Assembly: GCF_000284095.1 (NCBI RefSeq)
Contig: NC_017068.1
Location: 1,426,001-1,490,000 of the forward strand
Reading direction: 5' to 3'
From: Selenomonas ruminantium subsp. lactilytica TAM6421
GTDB lineage: Bacteria; Bacillota; Negativicutes; Selenomonadales; Selenomonadaceae
DNA: 64,000 nt
How positions within the stretch are numbered: position 1 is the stretch's first letter; every line of letters begins with the position of its first letter. This document shows, piece after piece, positions 24,063-33,744 of the stretch. Below the pieces are notes generated by a model. It worked only from the letters and a program-made list of their open reading frames with translations, had not been told where the DNA came from and searched no databases. The translations under genes were made by a program, and so were the position numbers.

Positions 24063-25485
24063 GCAGGGGGTCGATGGTTTCGTACAACCGACCGAGTGTG
24101 TAGACGAGTTCAAGCATAAATATCGTTTGCTAAAGGAAATAGCCAGGGGAGGTCAGGGGGCAGTATACAGGACCCATGCGCCGCGCCTGGTAATAAAATT
24201 GGAGCTTAGCGATCATCGGTTTGTCCAAGCGAGCAAGGCTGCTAGAGATAAATATCTTTCTCTGCGTCTTCTGCCCATCCCAAAAGATTTGCCAATCACC
24301 CTGCCCCTGGCCGTACTGGAGAAATACTCCGGCTATGTGATGCGCCTGATGGATGATATGATTTCCTTTCGGGATGCTTTTAACTGCAATGGGGATGATG
24401 CTCCCATAGAAAACGAATGGTTGGAGAACATAGCCACCCAAAACCAGAATATTGCTATAATATGCTGCAATTTGATAAAACACGGTGGTATGCGTCGCTT
24501 TTGGCAAGCGTATATGAAAACCGCTTGCTTATTGGCGCGTCTACATGAGGTGGGGCTAGTTTATTGCGATTTTTCTGCTAACAATGTTTTTATATCCGAT
24601 AGCCAGGAATTTTGCAATGTCTGGCTGATTGACGCGGATAATCTGGATTTTGAGGAAAATACCTGCCAGCATCGAGTTTGGACGCCGGGTATTGGTGCGC
24701 CAGAAATCATCGACGAATACGTGGCGAAGGGTTGCACCTTCTATTCCGATTGCTATGCCTTTGCCGCTACATTGTTCCAGCAGCTAACCCACCATCATCC
24801 CTTTGAGGGCGAGTTGTTTGATGAACAAGTAGAGGAGTTGGATGACATCGTGCAGGTGGAATACCTGCGCGATTGCGGAGAATATCCCTGGGTATTCGAT
24901 ACGACAGACGACAGCAATATCTGGTCGGGCGATGGCGATTTCTATCAGAATTTGATCCCGCCACGCCTGATGGCTCTGTTGAACGAGACTTTTAGCGCCG
25001 AAGAGGGGTTGTTTCACAAACAACGCCGCCCCTCTATGGCAGAGTGGGCATATTCCTTAGCGCGCTCGCTGGATGAGACTGTGCGCTGCCCCAAGTGCCA
25101 AATGGAGCGCTACGGCAAGAAGACCGTTTGTCCATGGTGCGACCATGAGCATCCCCTGCTGACTATAACCTCATACAGCCAGAATGGGGAGATTTGGTGG
25201 CAATTGGCCCATGAGATAGAGCTGGGGCAAAATATATCCATCCCATTGCGTCTGGTAAATGGCTTCAAGGTACGGGAAATCGACGAGGTGGCTTTCACAA
25301 TGCAGTGGACAGCCAACGGAATTTATATTCATAAGACCAAGGAAAGCCTAAGCATCGAATTTGCTGACCGAAAAATGGGGCGCGTTGCTGCTTCCGGCTT
25401 TGAGACGACTGAGGATACCCTGTACATATATTGTTTGGGCAACGGCAACACTGCCAAAAGAATAGAGGTGAGACTCATTAAATGA
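24049..25485 (+). CDS. Ser/Thr protein kinase with zinc ribbon (second module)
   Basis: A 478-aa kinase. ARGGQGAVY is the P-loop, VIKLEL carries the ATP-binding Lys, YCDFSANN the catalytic loop (Asp and Asn kept, His-Arg changed) and IDADN replaces DFG. A zinc ribbon (CPKC...CPWC) and a beta-rich tail follow, the same architecture as the kinase at 15426. The GTG at 24049 with AAGGGGAC upstream is preferred to an ATG at 23962 that lies deep in the phosphatase gene. The stop overlaps the helicase start (ATGA). Confidence 0.85.
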   Translation: MEITEQGVDGFVQPTECVDEFKHKYRLLKEIARGGQGAVYRTHAPRLVIKLELSDHRFVQASKAARDKYLSLRLLPIPKDLPITLPLAVLEKYSGYVMRLMDDMISFRDAFNCNGDDAPIENEWLENIATQNQNIAIICCNLIKHGGMRRFWQAYMKTACLLARLHEVGLVYCDFSANNVFISDSQEFCNVWLIDADNLDFEENTCQHRVWTPGIGAPEIIDEYVAKGCTFYSDCYAFAATLFQQLTHHHPFEGELFDEQVEELDDIVQVEYLRDCGEYPWVFDTTDDSNIWSGDGDFYQNLIPPRLMALLNETFSAEEGLFHKQRRPSMAEWAYSLARSLDETVRCPKCQMERYGKKTVCPWCDHEHPLLTITSYSQNGEIWWQLAHEIELGQNISIPLRLVNGFKVREIDEVAFTMQWTANGIYIHKTKESLSIEFADRKMGRVAASGFETTEDTLYIYCLGNGNTAKRIEVRLIK

Positions 25486-28400
25486 AACTTGAAGACATCA
25501 GCACAGACCGTGGATTTCTTTTTGAACATGTGCCTTGCGAACGGCTGGAACTAGGCGAAATATCGGTAACTGAGGGACGACTGGAAATGCAGGGTGTAAA
25601 TGTTTACTGTTTCAAAAATCGGGAAAACACCTTTACCCTCCGCATCACTGATTCTGCCCAGCAAAAGGGCATCCAGGACTGTTTGCGCCGCCAGTTAGTT
25701 GGATTGGCCAGCCTGGAAAGCTCTGGTAGCCTAGCTACTTTGGCAGACGGCAGAAAAAAATTCTGTCTGCGCATCATGTTTTTTCTGCGCAGTGTTCGTT
25801 TCGGTAGATTTCAGGTCATACTGAGTAATAAGGCCAAAAATACCTTGAAAAAGCATGGCTATGAGATGTCTGATTATAACTGCTTGGCAGACTTATTTCA
25901 ATTCACTGACGGAGTAAGCGGGGAGCATTGCTTTGCCTTTCAAAGCGTTGATTCGCTCCTTGAGAAGCCGAAAGAAAATAATGGGGAAGATAAAGAAGCA
26001 GCAACTAAGGTAGCGAGCCACGAGGCTCTTCAGACGGAAAAGGAAACACCTCCCGAGCTTGCCACGGATGCCACGGTGGCTGCAGAAGACGATAGTTCCG
26101 TCATAGACGAGACGATAGCTACTCTCGAGGAGACTGATGAAAACACTGATGGGGATTTGGCTAGCTCAATAGATGGCAAATCCCTCAAGCTCTGCGGCCA
26201 GGGCATAACCTTATTCGTCACCATCGAGGGCGATGGGGTGGAGAGTCGCGCTATGGCATATCGGGCTGTCGTGTCCAAGAGCCGACCTGCTAACGCCACA
26301 CTTTACTGGCAGCTGGCCTATGGGGAACTGGCATTCTCGGATGAGCAAAGCTACGTGGCGGCGCGAGTGAGGGATATTTTGCATGCCACACCGAATTATA
26401 TAAGCATCTGGAATGAATATGCCATACGTGAAGGCGATTTTTTGCTTAGAAGAGCCAGGGCAGTGGGTGAAATTTCCTATAGTTCTAATTTCAATATAAC
26501 CCCGGAGGGTATAGAACTGACGGTGACAGATGAAAGCACGAGTCATTTGGAGAATCTTGCTACGGGAGATTGCCTGGCCGCCTATCTAACGCCTCCCCCC
26601 TATATTGAAGATCAGAATATGAACTGGCAGTCTTACCAAGATTGGAAAGCGCAGCAATTACAGTTATTGAAAGTTAAGCGTCTGCCCAGAGTGCCAGTTT
26701 TTGAAGTCAAGGCCAAAAGCAAGTATAGCGTGACCTTGGCCAATGAGCGGGAATTGCCGGTCGGCAGCAAACTTTATTTTTCCATCAATGGCGATGAAAA
26801 GCAGATAGAACGTCGAGAAAAAGCGCGCTACCGCATAGAAAACGGCACTAGTGCCTCACCAACCTTGGGGCTGATTTTAGGCAGCCAAAACGGCGCCTTT
26901 TCGACCAGCCAGGATGTAGCCGCTATCGGTCTGACCACAAAAAAAATTTCTTACATAGAGCCCTTGTCGCAGATTTTGCGCCAAAAGATTTTCCGAAACC
27001 CGCCGACCTCAGCACAAATAAAAGCAATAGATATAGCTTTAAACACGCCTGATATAGCCATAATTCAAGGTCCACCTGGCACAGGCAAGACTACCGTAAT
27101 TACCGCCATTTTGGAACGATTGAACGAACTGTCAGAAAAACGCCAAATGCAACCAGGGCAAGTGCTAGTGACCAGTCTGCAACATGATGCCGTGCATAAT
27201 ATTATCGAGCGAGTCAATGTCAATTCTTTGCCAACCATAAAATTCGGGCAACGACGGACGGATGATAATTTATCCATGCAGGAGGAATTGAGCCGTTGGT
27301 GCAATCGCACACTGACAGAGCTGGAGCAAAAACATCCGCAGCTAAAGCAATCGGCCGATGAGAAGAAACTATTTTCCCTTTACAATGCTTATTTCCAATC
27401 GCCCAGTGATACCAAGGCTGTTAATTTTCTGACTGCCGCAAAAGAATTGGTCAGGGATGACCTCCTGCTGGAGGAAATCGAGCGCATCCTTGAGGAGATT
27501 GCTCCGCTGAAATCCACTGGCAATGACGAGTTATTAAGAAAGATTTACCAACTGCGCACCAAAGAGTCCTCATTTGCTGATGACGGGCAAATAGCCGCTA
27601 TGGATTTGTACAATGAGTTGGAGACATTGTATGGCGAGGCACTTACCGAGAAACAAGCAGCGCGTTTGGATTTGCTGAAAAAAGCTGCTATGGCTGATAT
27701 ACCGGACAAAGTGTTACTGGACGAATTGGTCAGAATCCGTCATCAATTATTAGCGGAATGCATTGGTTCCCCGCCTTTTGAAAGCGATGAGGCCAGGGAG
27801 GATATAGCTGTCCTTTATGGGAAACTCAAAAAAAAGCTACAACGCCCCGGCGATGAGCTAGGGAACATCGTCTATGATTTATATAGCGAGCTTAGGGATA
27901 ATCCGTACAGCGTTTACCAGGCAATAGCTTCCTATAGCTTTGTGTTTGCAGCCACTGCCCAACAGACTGAAAAAGCTGAGATCAAACGAGCCAAAGGGGT
28001 GGAAAATCCCCAGGACGATGATACCCATGCGCAATATGAAACAGTCGTGGTGGACGAGGCCGCCCGAGTCAATCCCGGCGACCTAATGATACCGCTCAGC
28101 CAGGCGTCGCGCCGCATAATTCTGGTGGGTGATCAACGCCAGCTCCCCCACATGTACGATGAGGAAATTTTTCAATCACTGCGCGAGGAAGGGCTATTGG
28201 AGGACGAAGGCGACATAAAGACCAGTATGTTTGAGCATCTTTGGGAAAAGGCGCTGGAGCTTTCCAAGTCAGACGGAATAGACAGACGGGTAACGCTGGA
28301 TGCCCAATACCGAATGCATCCATTGCTGGGGAAATTCGTCAGCGATAATTTTTACAAGCCATACGGTGAGCCGTTTTCCTCGCCTTTACCCGCTGAAAAG

Positions 28401-29060
28401 TTTGCTCAGGGCATTTGCTCCTCGCCTATACGCTGGGTAAACATTCCCAACAGCTACGGTCAGCATGAACGCACTAATAATTTCAGCCTCAAGCGCAAAT
28501 GTGAGGTAGATTACATCGTCGATACTTTGGCTGCGTATCTTGCCGACCCGCAAAATAATGAGCTTACTTTTGGGGTGATAAGTTTTTATCGTTCCCAGGT
28601 ACAGGCTATCAAACAGGCCATAAAGCAGCGACTGCCGGAGAATTTAGCCAAAAGGGTAAGGATAGGCACCGTCGATGAGTTTCAAGGCATGGAATTTGAT
28701 GTCATGTTTCTTTCCATTGTGCGGAGCAAGAGATTTTTCCCGAATATGCAGGTAAAAGTAGGCGATCGTCACAAAGAAATAAATTTGGACGAGCTGGAGC
28801 GCATCCCGGCAGATGCTGATGTCGAAGACAAAAAAAGTCATAAAGATTATGTCCAAGCTGTTGGCAGTAGTATATACGGTTTCTTGACCGACAATCGTCT
28901 TTGCGTGGCCTTGAGCAGGCAAAAGAGGCTGCTGATAGTGGTAGGAGATGCCGATATGTTTGGCGGAGAAATCTCGCAAAGGATAGCCAAAGTCTGTGTC
29001 CCTGCCATGTATAATTTATTTAGGCTTTGCCTGCAAGAAAACAGTCTGGTAAATAGCTAG
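25482..29060 (+). CDS. UPF1/DNA2-like SF1 helicase
   Basis: A 1192-aa protein. The first 500 residues contain a novel N-terminal domain, an acidic linker (about 165-230) and a beta-barrel-like region. Residues about 510-1180 are a superfamily 1 helicase: GPPGTGKTT (Walker A), VVVDEAARV (Walker B), LVGDQRQLPHM, DAQYRMHP, GTVDEFQGMEFD and ALSRQKRLLIV. It should unwind RNA or DNA with 5'-3' polarity, as the family does. A large insert lies between motifs I and II. It directly follows and overlaps the kinase, so its activity may be switched by phosphorylation. Confidence 0.88.
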   Translation: MKLEDISTDRGFLFEHVPCERLELGEISVTEGRLEMQGVNVYCFKNRENTFTLRITDSAQQKGIQDCLRRQLVGLASLESSGSLATLADGRKKFCLRIMFFLRSVRFGRFQVILSNKAKNTLKKHGYEMSDYNCLADLFQFTDGVSGEHCFAFQSVDSLLEKPKENNGEDKEAATKVASHEALQTEKETPPELATDATVAAEDDSSVIDETIATLEETDENTDGDLASSIDGKSLKLCGQGITLFVTIEGDGVESRAMAYRAVVSKSRPANATLYWQLAYGELAFSDEQSYVAARVRDILHATPNYISIWNEYAIREGDFLLRRARAVGEISYSSNFNITPEGIELTVTDESTSHLENLATGDCLAAYLTPPPYIEDQNMNWQSYQDWKAQQLQLLKVKRLPRVPVFEVKAKSKYSVTLANERELPVGSKLYFSINGDEKQIERREKARYRIENGTSASPTLGLILGSQNGAFSTSQDVAAIGLTTKKISYIEPLSQILRQKIFRNPPTSAQIKAIDIALNTPDIAIIQGPPGTGKTTVITAILERLNELSEKRQMQPGQVLVTSLQHDAVHNIIERVNVNSLPTIKFGQRRTDDNLSMQEELSRWCNRTLTELEQKHPQLKQSADEKKLFSLYNAYFQSPSDTKAVNFLTAAKELVRDDLLLEEIERILEEIAPLKSTGNDELLRKIYQLRTKESSFADDGQIAAMDLYNELETLYGEALTEKQAARLDLLKKAAMADIPDKVLLDELVRIRHQLLAECIGSPPFESDEAREDIAVLYGKLKKKLQRPGDELGNIVYDLYSELRDNPYSVYQAIASYSFVFAATAQQTEKAEIKRAKGVENPQDDDTHAQYETVVVDEAARVNPGDLMIPLSQASRRIILVGDQRQLPHMYDEEIFQSLREEGLLEDEGDIKTSMFEHLWEKALELSKSDGIDRRVTLDAQYRMHPLLGKFVSDNFYKPYGEPFSSPLPAEKFAQGICSSPIRWVNIPNSYGQHERTNNFSLKRKCEVDYIVDTLAAYLADPQNNELTFGVISFYRSQVQAIKQAIKQRLPENLAKRVRIGTVDEFQGMEFDVMFLSIVRSKRFFPNMQVKVGDRHKEINLDELERIPADADVEDKKSHKDYVQAVGSSIYGFLTDNRLCVALSRQKRLLIVVGDADMFGGEISQRIAKVCVPAMYNLFRLCLQENSLVNS

Positions 29061-29075
29061 GGGCGGAGGATAATT

Positions 29076-31181
29076 ATGGCAGAGAATGTAAAATGTATCA
29101 GTCTGTTTCTGGAAAAAGAATACCAAAACAAATTTCCCAGCATCCCCGTTTTAGCCGAAAATGATTACTTTGTCGAGTTCAATGCTTATGAAGTTTTTTT
29201 GCCAAAAACGTGGCTGGAAGGTGTTGCGACCAGCAACACGGAGCAGGAAGAAAGCTTAAATATATTTGAAGTGAGCGTGCTAAGGCTCTTGGGCATTGGA
29301 AATTATTCTGCCGTTGACCTTAGCGAAAAACTCTGCCTGCCGCTGGACTTAGTGCAATTTATTTGTCAGCGACTTAAGGAAAGCGGCTTATTGGACAGCA
29401 ATCGCCAAATTACTGTTCGTGGCAGACAAAAGATTGGCCAAGCGACAACAAATGACGAACCAGTCCAGGATGAAATACCTCATCTGCTGTTAATGTCGCG
29501 TGACAATCAAAAAGTTATGCCTATGCTGTTTTCTCGTTGTGAACAGGTCGGTGAGCTGGAAAAACCGCATATCAATATGGTAGTAGGTAGCACCGGTCAT
29601 GCAAAGAACGTGAGAGGACGATGCTTACTGGTAAAAGAACGGACAAAACATCCGGCTATGCTGACGCAAGGGCAAATTTTCGATGCGCTGCGAGGGCTGG
29701 CCTGTAAACCGGGCAACCGCCAACAAATCCGATATGACCGTAAAGTACACATAGCCTCGACTTATTATGCGCCAATTTTCCTTCATGCCAAAGCCGTTCT
29801 GCAAAACGGTTTCATCGACTATGCGATAGTAAGCGATGGCGAATCTATACATAACGATTTTCTCCGGGAATATATGGAAAGACAGATCAAAGGAATAGAT
29901 ACTAAGCTAAAAGAAAAGGCTTACCGACTGAGTACCAAGCAGAAAAAAATTACCAAATACGATGGACGCTATCCCGAAATTCATGTGGCTTTGCGTCAGC
30001 AACAAAAACGTACCGAGACTGCTGACGAGCGAAGAAACACTGAGCGACAGGAACGTCAGCAAGTCCAAGGCCTTGCCCAGGCTATCGAGTGGGCCTTGCT
30101 CTATCATTTGCGAAAATACCCCCCGCCTATGGAGCTTTTGGCTTCACTGGAAGTGCAAACCCCAGAAGAAAATGCGCAAACACTGTTAAATTTTGCTGAA
30201 AGGCTCGGCCTTACAGCGGCAAAGATGCATCCAAAAATGTTTTCCCGGGTGTATGGCAGACTGGTGAGGGGATGCTTGCAGTCGGATAATCCCAGTCTTG
30301 CCATATTGCTGCCCCTCAGCATAGGAACAGCGGCCAAAGTTCCCGATAGCCGAATAGTTGAAGCATTGAACACTCTGCCGGGAACGGCAAGAATTCCCTT
30401 TGGCGACAACGAGCCCACAGATATTGCCAATAAGAGAGAGAATGCCTTTTCCTTTTTAAATCGCCTCGATCGCTACGGAAAGGAAATCCGACATAATGAT
30501 GAGTGGCATCCTATAGAAAGCGATGATGCTGAAAAACTTTATGCGGCTGTTCGGCAGTTCGTGCAGGTACTTTTGCCGGATTACGATAATCAGCAATTAA
30601 TGGAGGATGATAGCGCTAACGCTTCCTTGCAAAGGCTAAGCGCCGAGATAACAGTAATGAAGGCCCTGGGGGAGGATGTCTATATGAACATGCCGCCAGA
30701 TTTGCAAGAGCAGTTCCTAAAGATTTCGCCTGACAAAGACGACAGTGAAGAAAAAACAGGGCGGCAAGTATTAGCCACGAAATTTGTAGAGACTCTATCC
30801 ATCATACTGGAGAAAATTCTCTCTAGTCTGCTGCATGCAAAGCCTATTATTAATATGGAAAAATCGGCGGTTATAGCCAGGCTACAAAGCCAGGGCATTT
30901 CCACCGATTTATCGACGGTAAACGATAGGTATTATGAAAATGCTTGTCAGCAGCAAAAGGCAACCTTAGGCGCATATACCCTGGCATATATGGCCAGCCT
31001 AAATGACACTGAGTTAACAAAATTCGCCGAAAAAAAAATTCCCGAGCTGGCTTATGAAATTGCAGGCTATCGCGGGCATAGCAATAACCTTAACATGGTA
31101 TTGGATGAGGCACTTTTGCTTGATTTGCGCCACCGGGTATTTGAAGCAGTTAAATATTTGGGAGGGTTTATAAATGAATGA
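29076..31181 (+). CDS. Winged-helix protein with HEPN-like motif
   Basis: A 701-aa protein of no named family. Residues about 65-125 look like a winged helix (VLRLLGIGNYSAVDLSEKL, then RLKESGLL). A highly charged coiled region lies around 270-330 (a QQKRTETADERRNTERQERQ run). Near residue 465, EIRHNDEWH fits the R-x(4-6)-H active-site pattern of HEPN ribonucleases, within a helical region. This is suggestive only, because short motifs of this type are common. Strong GGCGGAGG site; it lies between the helicase and the McrB-like gene. Confidence 0.7.
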   Translation: MAENVKCISLFLEKEYQNKFPSIPVLAENDYFVEFNAYEVFLPKTWLEGVATSNTEQEESLNIFEVSVLRLLGIGNYSAVDLSEKLCLPLDLVQFICQRLKESGLLDSNRQITVRGRQKIGQATTNDEPVQDEIPHLLLMSRDNQKVMPMLFSRCEQVGELEKPHINMVVGSTGHAKNVRGRCLLVKERTKHPAMLTQGQIFDALRGLACKPGNRQQIRYDRKVHIASTYYAPIFLHAKAVLQNGFIDYAIVSDGESIHNDFLREYMERQIKGIDTKLKEKAYRLSTKQKKITKYDGRYPEIHVALRQQQKRTETADERRNTERQERQQVQGLAQAIEWALLYHLRKYPPPMELLASLEVQTPEENAQTLLNFAERLGLTAAKMHPKMFSRVYGRLVRGCLQSDNPSLAILLPLSIGTAAKVPDSRIVEALNTLPGTARIPFGDNEPTDIANKRENAFSFLNRLDRYGKEIRHNDEWHPIESDDAEKLYAAVRQFVQVLLPDYDNQQLMEDDSANASLQRLSAEITVMKALGEDVYMNMPPDLQEQFLKISPDKDDSEEKTGRQVLATKFVETLSIILEKILSSLLHAKPIINMEKSAVIARLQSQGISTDLSTVNDRYYENACQQQKATLGAYTLAYMASLNDTELTKFAEKKIPELAYEIAGYRGHSNNLNMVLDEALLLDLRHRVFEAVKYLGGFINE

Positions 31182-33744
31182 AGATATGAACGTAGTTCAG
31201 ATAGACACAGATGAGTCGGCAAATCAAGAAATCATAAGCCCCGTTGATAAAGATATCCCTTCCCACGAGGAATCGCCCACCGAAAAATTAAAAAACTGGG
31301 AAAAGGAATTGGCCGCGCAAAGAGAATCACTGGCGGAGGAAAAAAAGGATATAGCCATTCGCGAGGCGCGTGTTCAATCTCGCGAGGACATATTGGCAGA
31401 GAAGGAAAAGAAAACAGCTGCTTTGGCATGTGAGTTGGCAAAGCGCGAAGAAAGCGTGGTTGATTTAGAGCAAAAACGCGAAGAAATATCCCGCAGTGAA
31501 AAGGAACTATCGTCTCGTAGTGAGCGATTAAATGTCCAGCAGGCTGCCATGGACGAGCGGCAGCTTGCCTTGGATGCCTTGCAGGCGGAGCTGACTAAGA
31601 AAGAGCAAGAAATCCAGGCACAAGCCGCCAAACGGCAAGCCGAGGAACTTGGCAACTTGCGCACCGAGTTGGAGAAAATTCGCCAGCAACGGATCAGCGA
31701 GCTGGAAGCAGAGCTGGAGCATATAAGGAAGGCTGCAGCAGATGAGGCCGAAAAATTGAGACAGGGTCTGGATGCAGATATAAATACCAGACGTCAGCGG
31801 CTGGATGAGGAAATGGCCGAAAAGCGCAGTCAACTCGCACAAGAGATAAAGGAGCAACGTGATAGCCTGGAGGCCGAGCAAAAACAGCTATTCAAGGAAA
31901 AAGAGCAGCTAGAGACAGAAAAAAAGACGCTGGAGTTTGATCGGAAGCGGACAAAAAAGCTGGAAGATACCCTTAAGGCGCGTCAAGATAATATTGAGGC
32001 CGAAGTGTCGACAGCGAGCGAAGAATATCGACAAAGCCTGGACAAGAAACTAGAAGCCTCTCGCCTGGAGAACGAACATCTGCGTGCAGAGCTGAAAAAC
32101 TCTGAGTCCCTGCTGGCAAATTACAATAGCTTTCAGGCGGTGTATGGCGATAATCCCGACATCTTACGTAAAAAAATGGCGGATCTTCGCGCGGCGTATG
32201 ACTCTTTGCAGGATGAACTGGGTAAACGCCCCGGGCAAGAAGTGCAGCAGGAGTGTGAGCGCTTGAAGGCAGAAAATGCACGGCTGCAAAATGATATGGT
32301 AGTGCAGGAAAAGCAATTTGGCAATATGCAGCAGCAAGTAGTCGAGCTGGAAAAGATGCGCAACAACAATGTGATTTTGCAAGCCTCCAATGAAAGCTTG
32401 CATGCTCAATGGACAGAAGCACAGGACATCATCAAGAACCAAGCCGAACAATTGAAACGTCTCACCGCAACTGAAGTAACACCGGCTGATCGGGAGGCAC
32501 GGGCACAAAGTCTACGCGAGCCTTACCTGGAAAGGCCTTTTGTCGCGCCAGTTATTTCCAAGGCCGATGCATCCGTTGTAAGCGAGCTGGAATGGCTGAC
32601 AGGAATAGAAAATGCCTGCAAGGACTATGGCATATCCTTCCCTCGTCGTGTGCTTTATGCTTTCCACACTTCGTTAAAAATCGCCAACTGGTCTACTATC
32701 ACCGTATTGGCAGGTGTCAGTGGCACAGGCAAATCGGAGCTGCCCAGACTCTACTCGGCCTTTGGAGGGCTTAATTTCATCAGCGTCCCGGTACAGCCTA
32801 ACTGGGACTCGCAAGAATCCATGCTCGGATTTTTTAACTCTATCGATAATAAATTCGATGCACAGCCTGTGCTGAGATTTTTGGTGGAATGCACTGAGCA
32901 ATACGATAACAATATGGCCGTCGTGCTCCTGGATGAAATGAATCTGGCGCATGTAGAGCATTATTTTGCAGACTTTTTGAGTAAACTGGAGACGCGTCGC
33001 AGCGCACCGGACGATAATCTTCCCAAGATTTATGTCAATCTAGGTGCCGGCGTAAAGCCTTATGAATTGCCGCTTAAACGCAATATTCTCTGGTGTGGGA
33101 CGATGAATCAGGACGAGACTACCAAATCCTTGTCCGACAAGGTTCTCGACCGGGGAATTGTCATCAATTTCCCGCGTCCGCGTCATCTCAAAGATCGTCA
33201 GGGAGCACGTAATATCGACACCTTTTGCGAAAAGCGCGGCATCGCTCCGCTTAGCCGCCAGGTATGGAATGCTTGGCGAGTGACCAACATCCAGTTCCAG
33301 GACAAGCAGACGGAAAAACTGAACGAATACCGTTCTTTGTTGGAAAAGATGAATGACCATTTAAGTACTGTAGGGCGTGCCATTGGGCACCGCGTCTGGC
33401 AGGCGATTGCCCATTATGTAGTGAATTATCCCACGGTCAGGGCAGCATTTAATGAAGCTAACGGGGAATTGACAGATAGCCTGGAGCTGGCTATGCACAC
33501 AGCAGTGGAAGATCAGATTGTCCAAAAAGTAATGCCGAAACTGCGTGGCATTGATACACGTGGCAAAAGCTACGATAATTGCCTTAGTCCCATCAAAGGA
33601 TTATTGAATGAATATAAGTTCAATCTGGAGAATGATTTTACCAGAGCGTGCGAGATGGGATACGGGCAATTTATGTGGGGCAGCGCCGAATATATTGAAG
33701 ATGATAACGGCGACGAGCAGGAGTTAAATGATGCAAATCAATAA
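31174..33744 (+). CDS. McrB-like AAA+ ATPase with long coiled coil
   Basis: An 856-aa protein. Residues about 35-445 are one long coiled coil rich in Glu, Lys, Gln and Arg. Residues about 470-760 form an AAA+ module of the McrB type: AGVSGTGKSEL (Walker A), VLLDEMNLAHVEHYF (Walker B), and WCGTMNQDETTKSL followed by LDRG. Classic McrB has a DNA-reading domain in place of the coiled coil. It overlaps both neighbours, and the next gene is the likely partner, as McrC is for McrB. Confidence 0.85.
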   Translation: MNEDMNVVQIDTDESANQEIISPVDKDIPSHEESPTEKLKNWEKELAAQRESLAEEKKDIAIREARVQSREDILAEKEKKTAALACELAKREESVVDLEQKREEISRSEKELSSRSERLNVQQAAMDERQLALDALQAELTKKEQEIQAQAAKRQAEELGNLRTELEKIRQQRISELEAELEHIRKAAADEAEKLRQGLDADINTRRQRLDEEMAEKRSQLAQEIKEQRDSLEAEQKQLFKEKEQLETEKKTLEFDRKRTKKLEDTLKARQDNIEAEVSTASEEYRQSLDKKLEASRLENEHLRAELKNSESLLANYNSFQAVYGDNPDILRKKMADLRAAYDSLQDELGKRPGQEVQQECERLKAENARLQNDMVVQEKQFGNMQQQVVELEKMRNNNVILQASNESLHAQWTEAQDIIKNQAEQLKRLTATEVTPADREARAQSLREPYLERPFVAPVISKADASVVSELEWLTGIENACKDYGISFPRRVLYAFHTSLKIANWSTITVLAGVSGTGKSELPRLYSAFGGLNFISVPVQPNWDSQESMLGFFNSIDNKFDAQPVLRFLVECTEQYDNNMAVVLLDEMNLAHVEHYFADFLSKLETRRSAPDDNLPKIYVNLGAGVKPYELPLKRNILWCGTMNQDETTKSLSDKVLDRGIVINFPRPRHLKDRQGARNIDTFCEKRGIAPLSRQVWNAWRVTNIQFQDKQTEKLNEYRSLLEKMNDHLSTVGRAIGHRVWQAIAHYVVNYPTVRAAFNEANGELTDSLELAMHTAVEDQIVQKVMPKLRGIDTRGKSYDNCLSPIKGLLNEYKFNLENDFTRACEMGYGQFMWGSAEYIEDDNGDEQELNDANQ

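Noticed and set aside
31232-32508. Minus-strand ORFs opposite the coiled-coil region
   Set aside because: They are mirror images of Glu/Lys/Gln-rich coiled-coil codons (Leu, Phe and Ser rich) and have no start signals.
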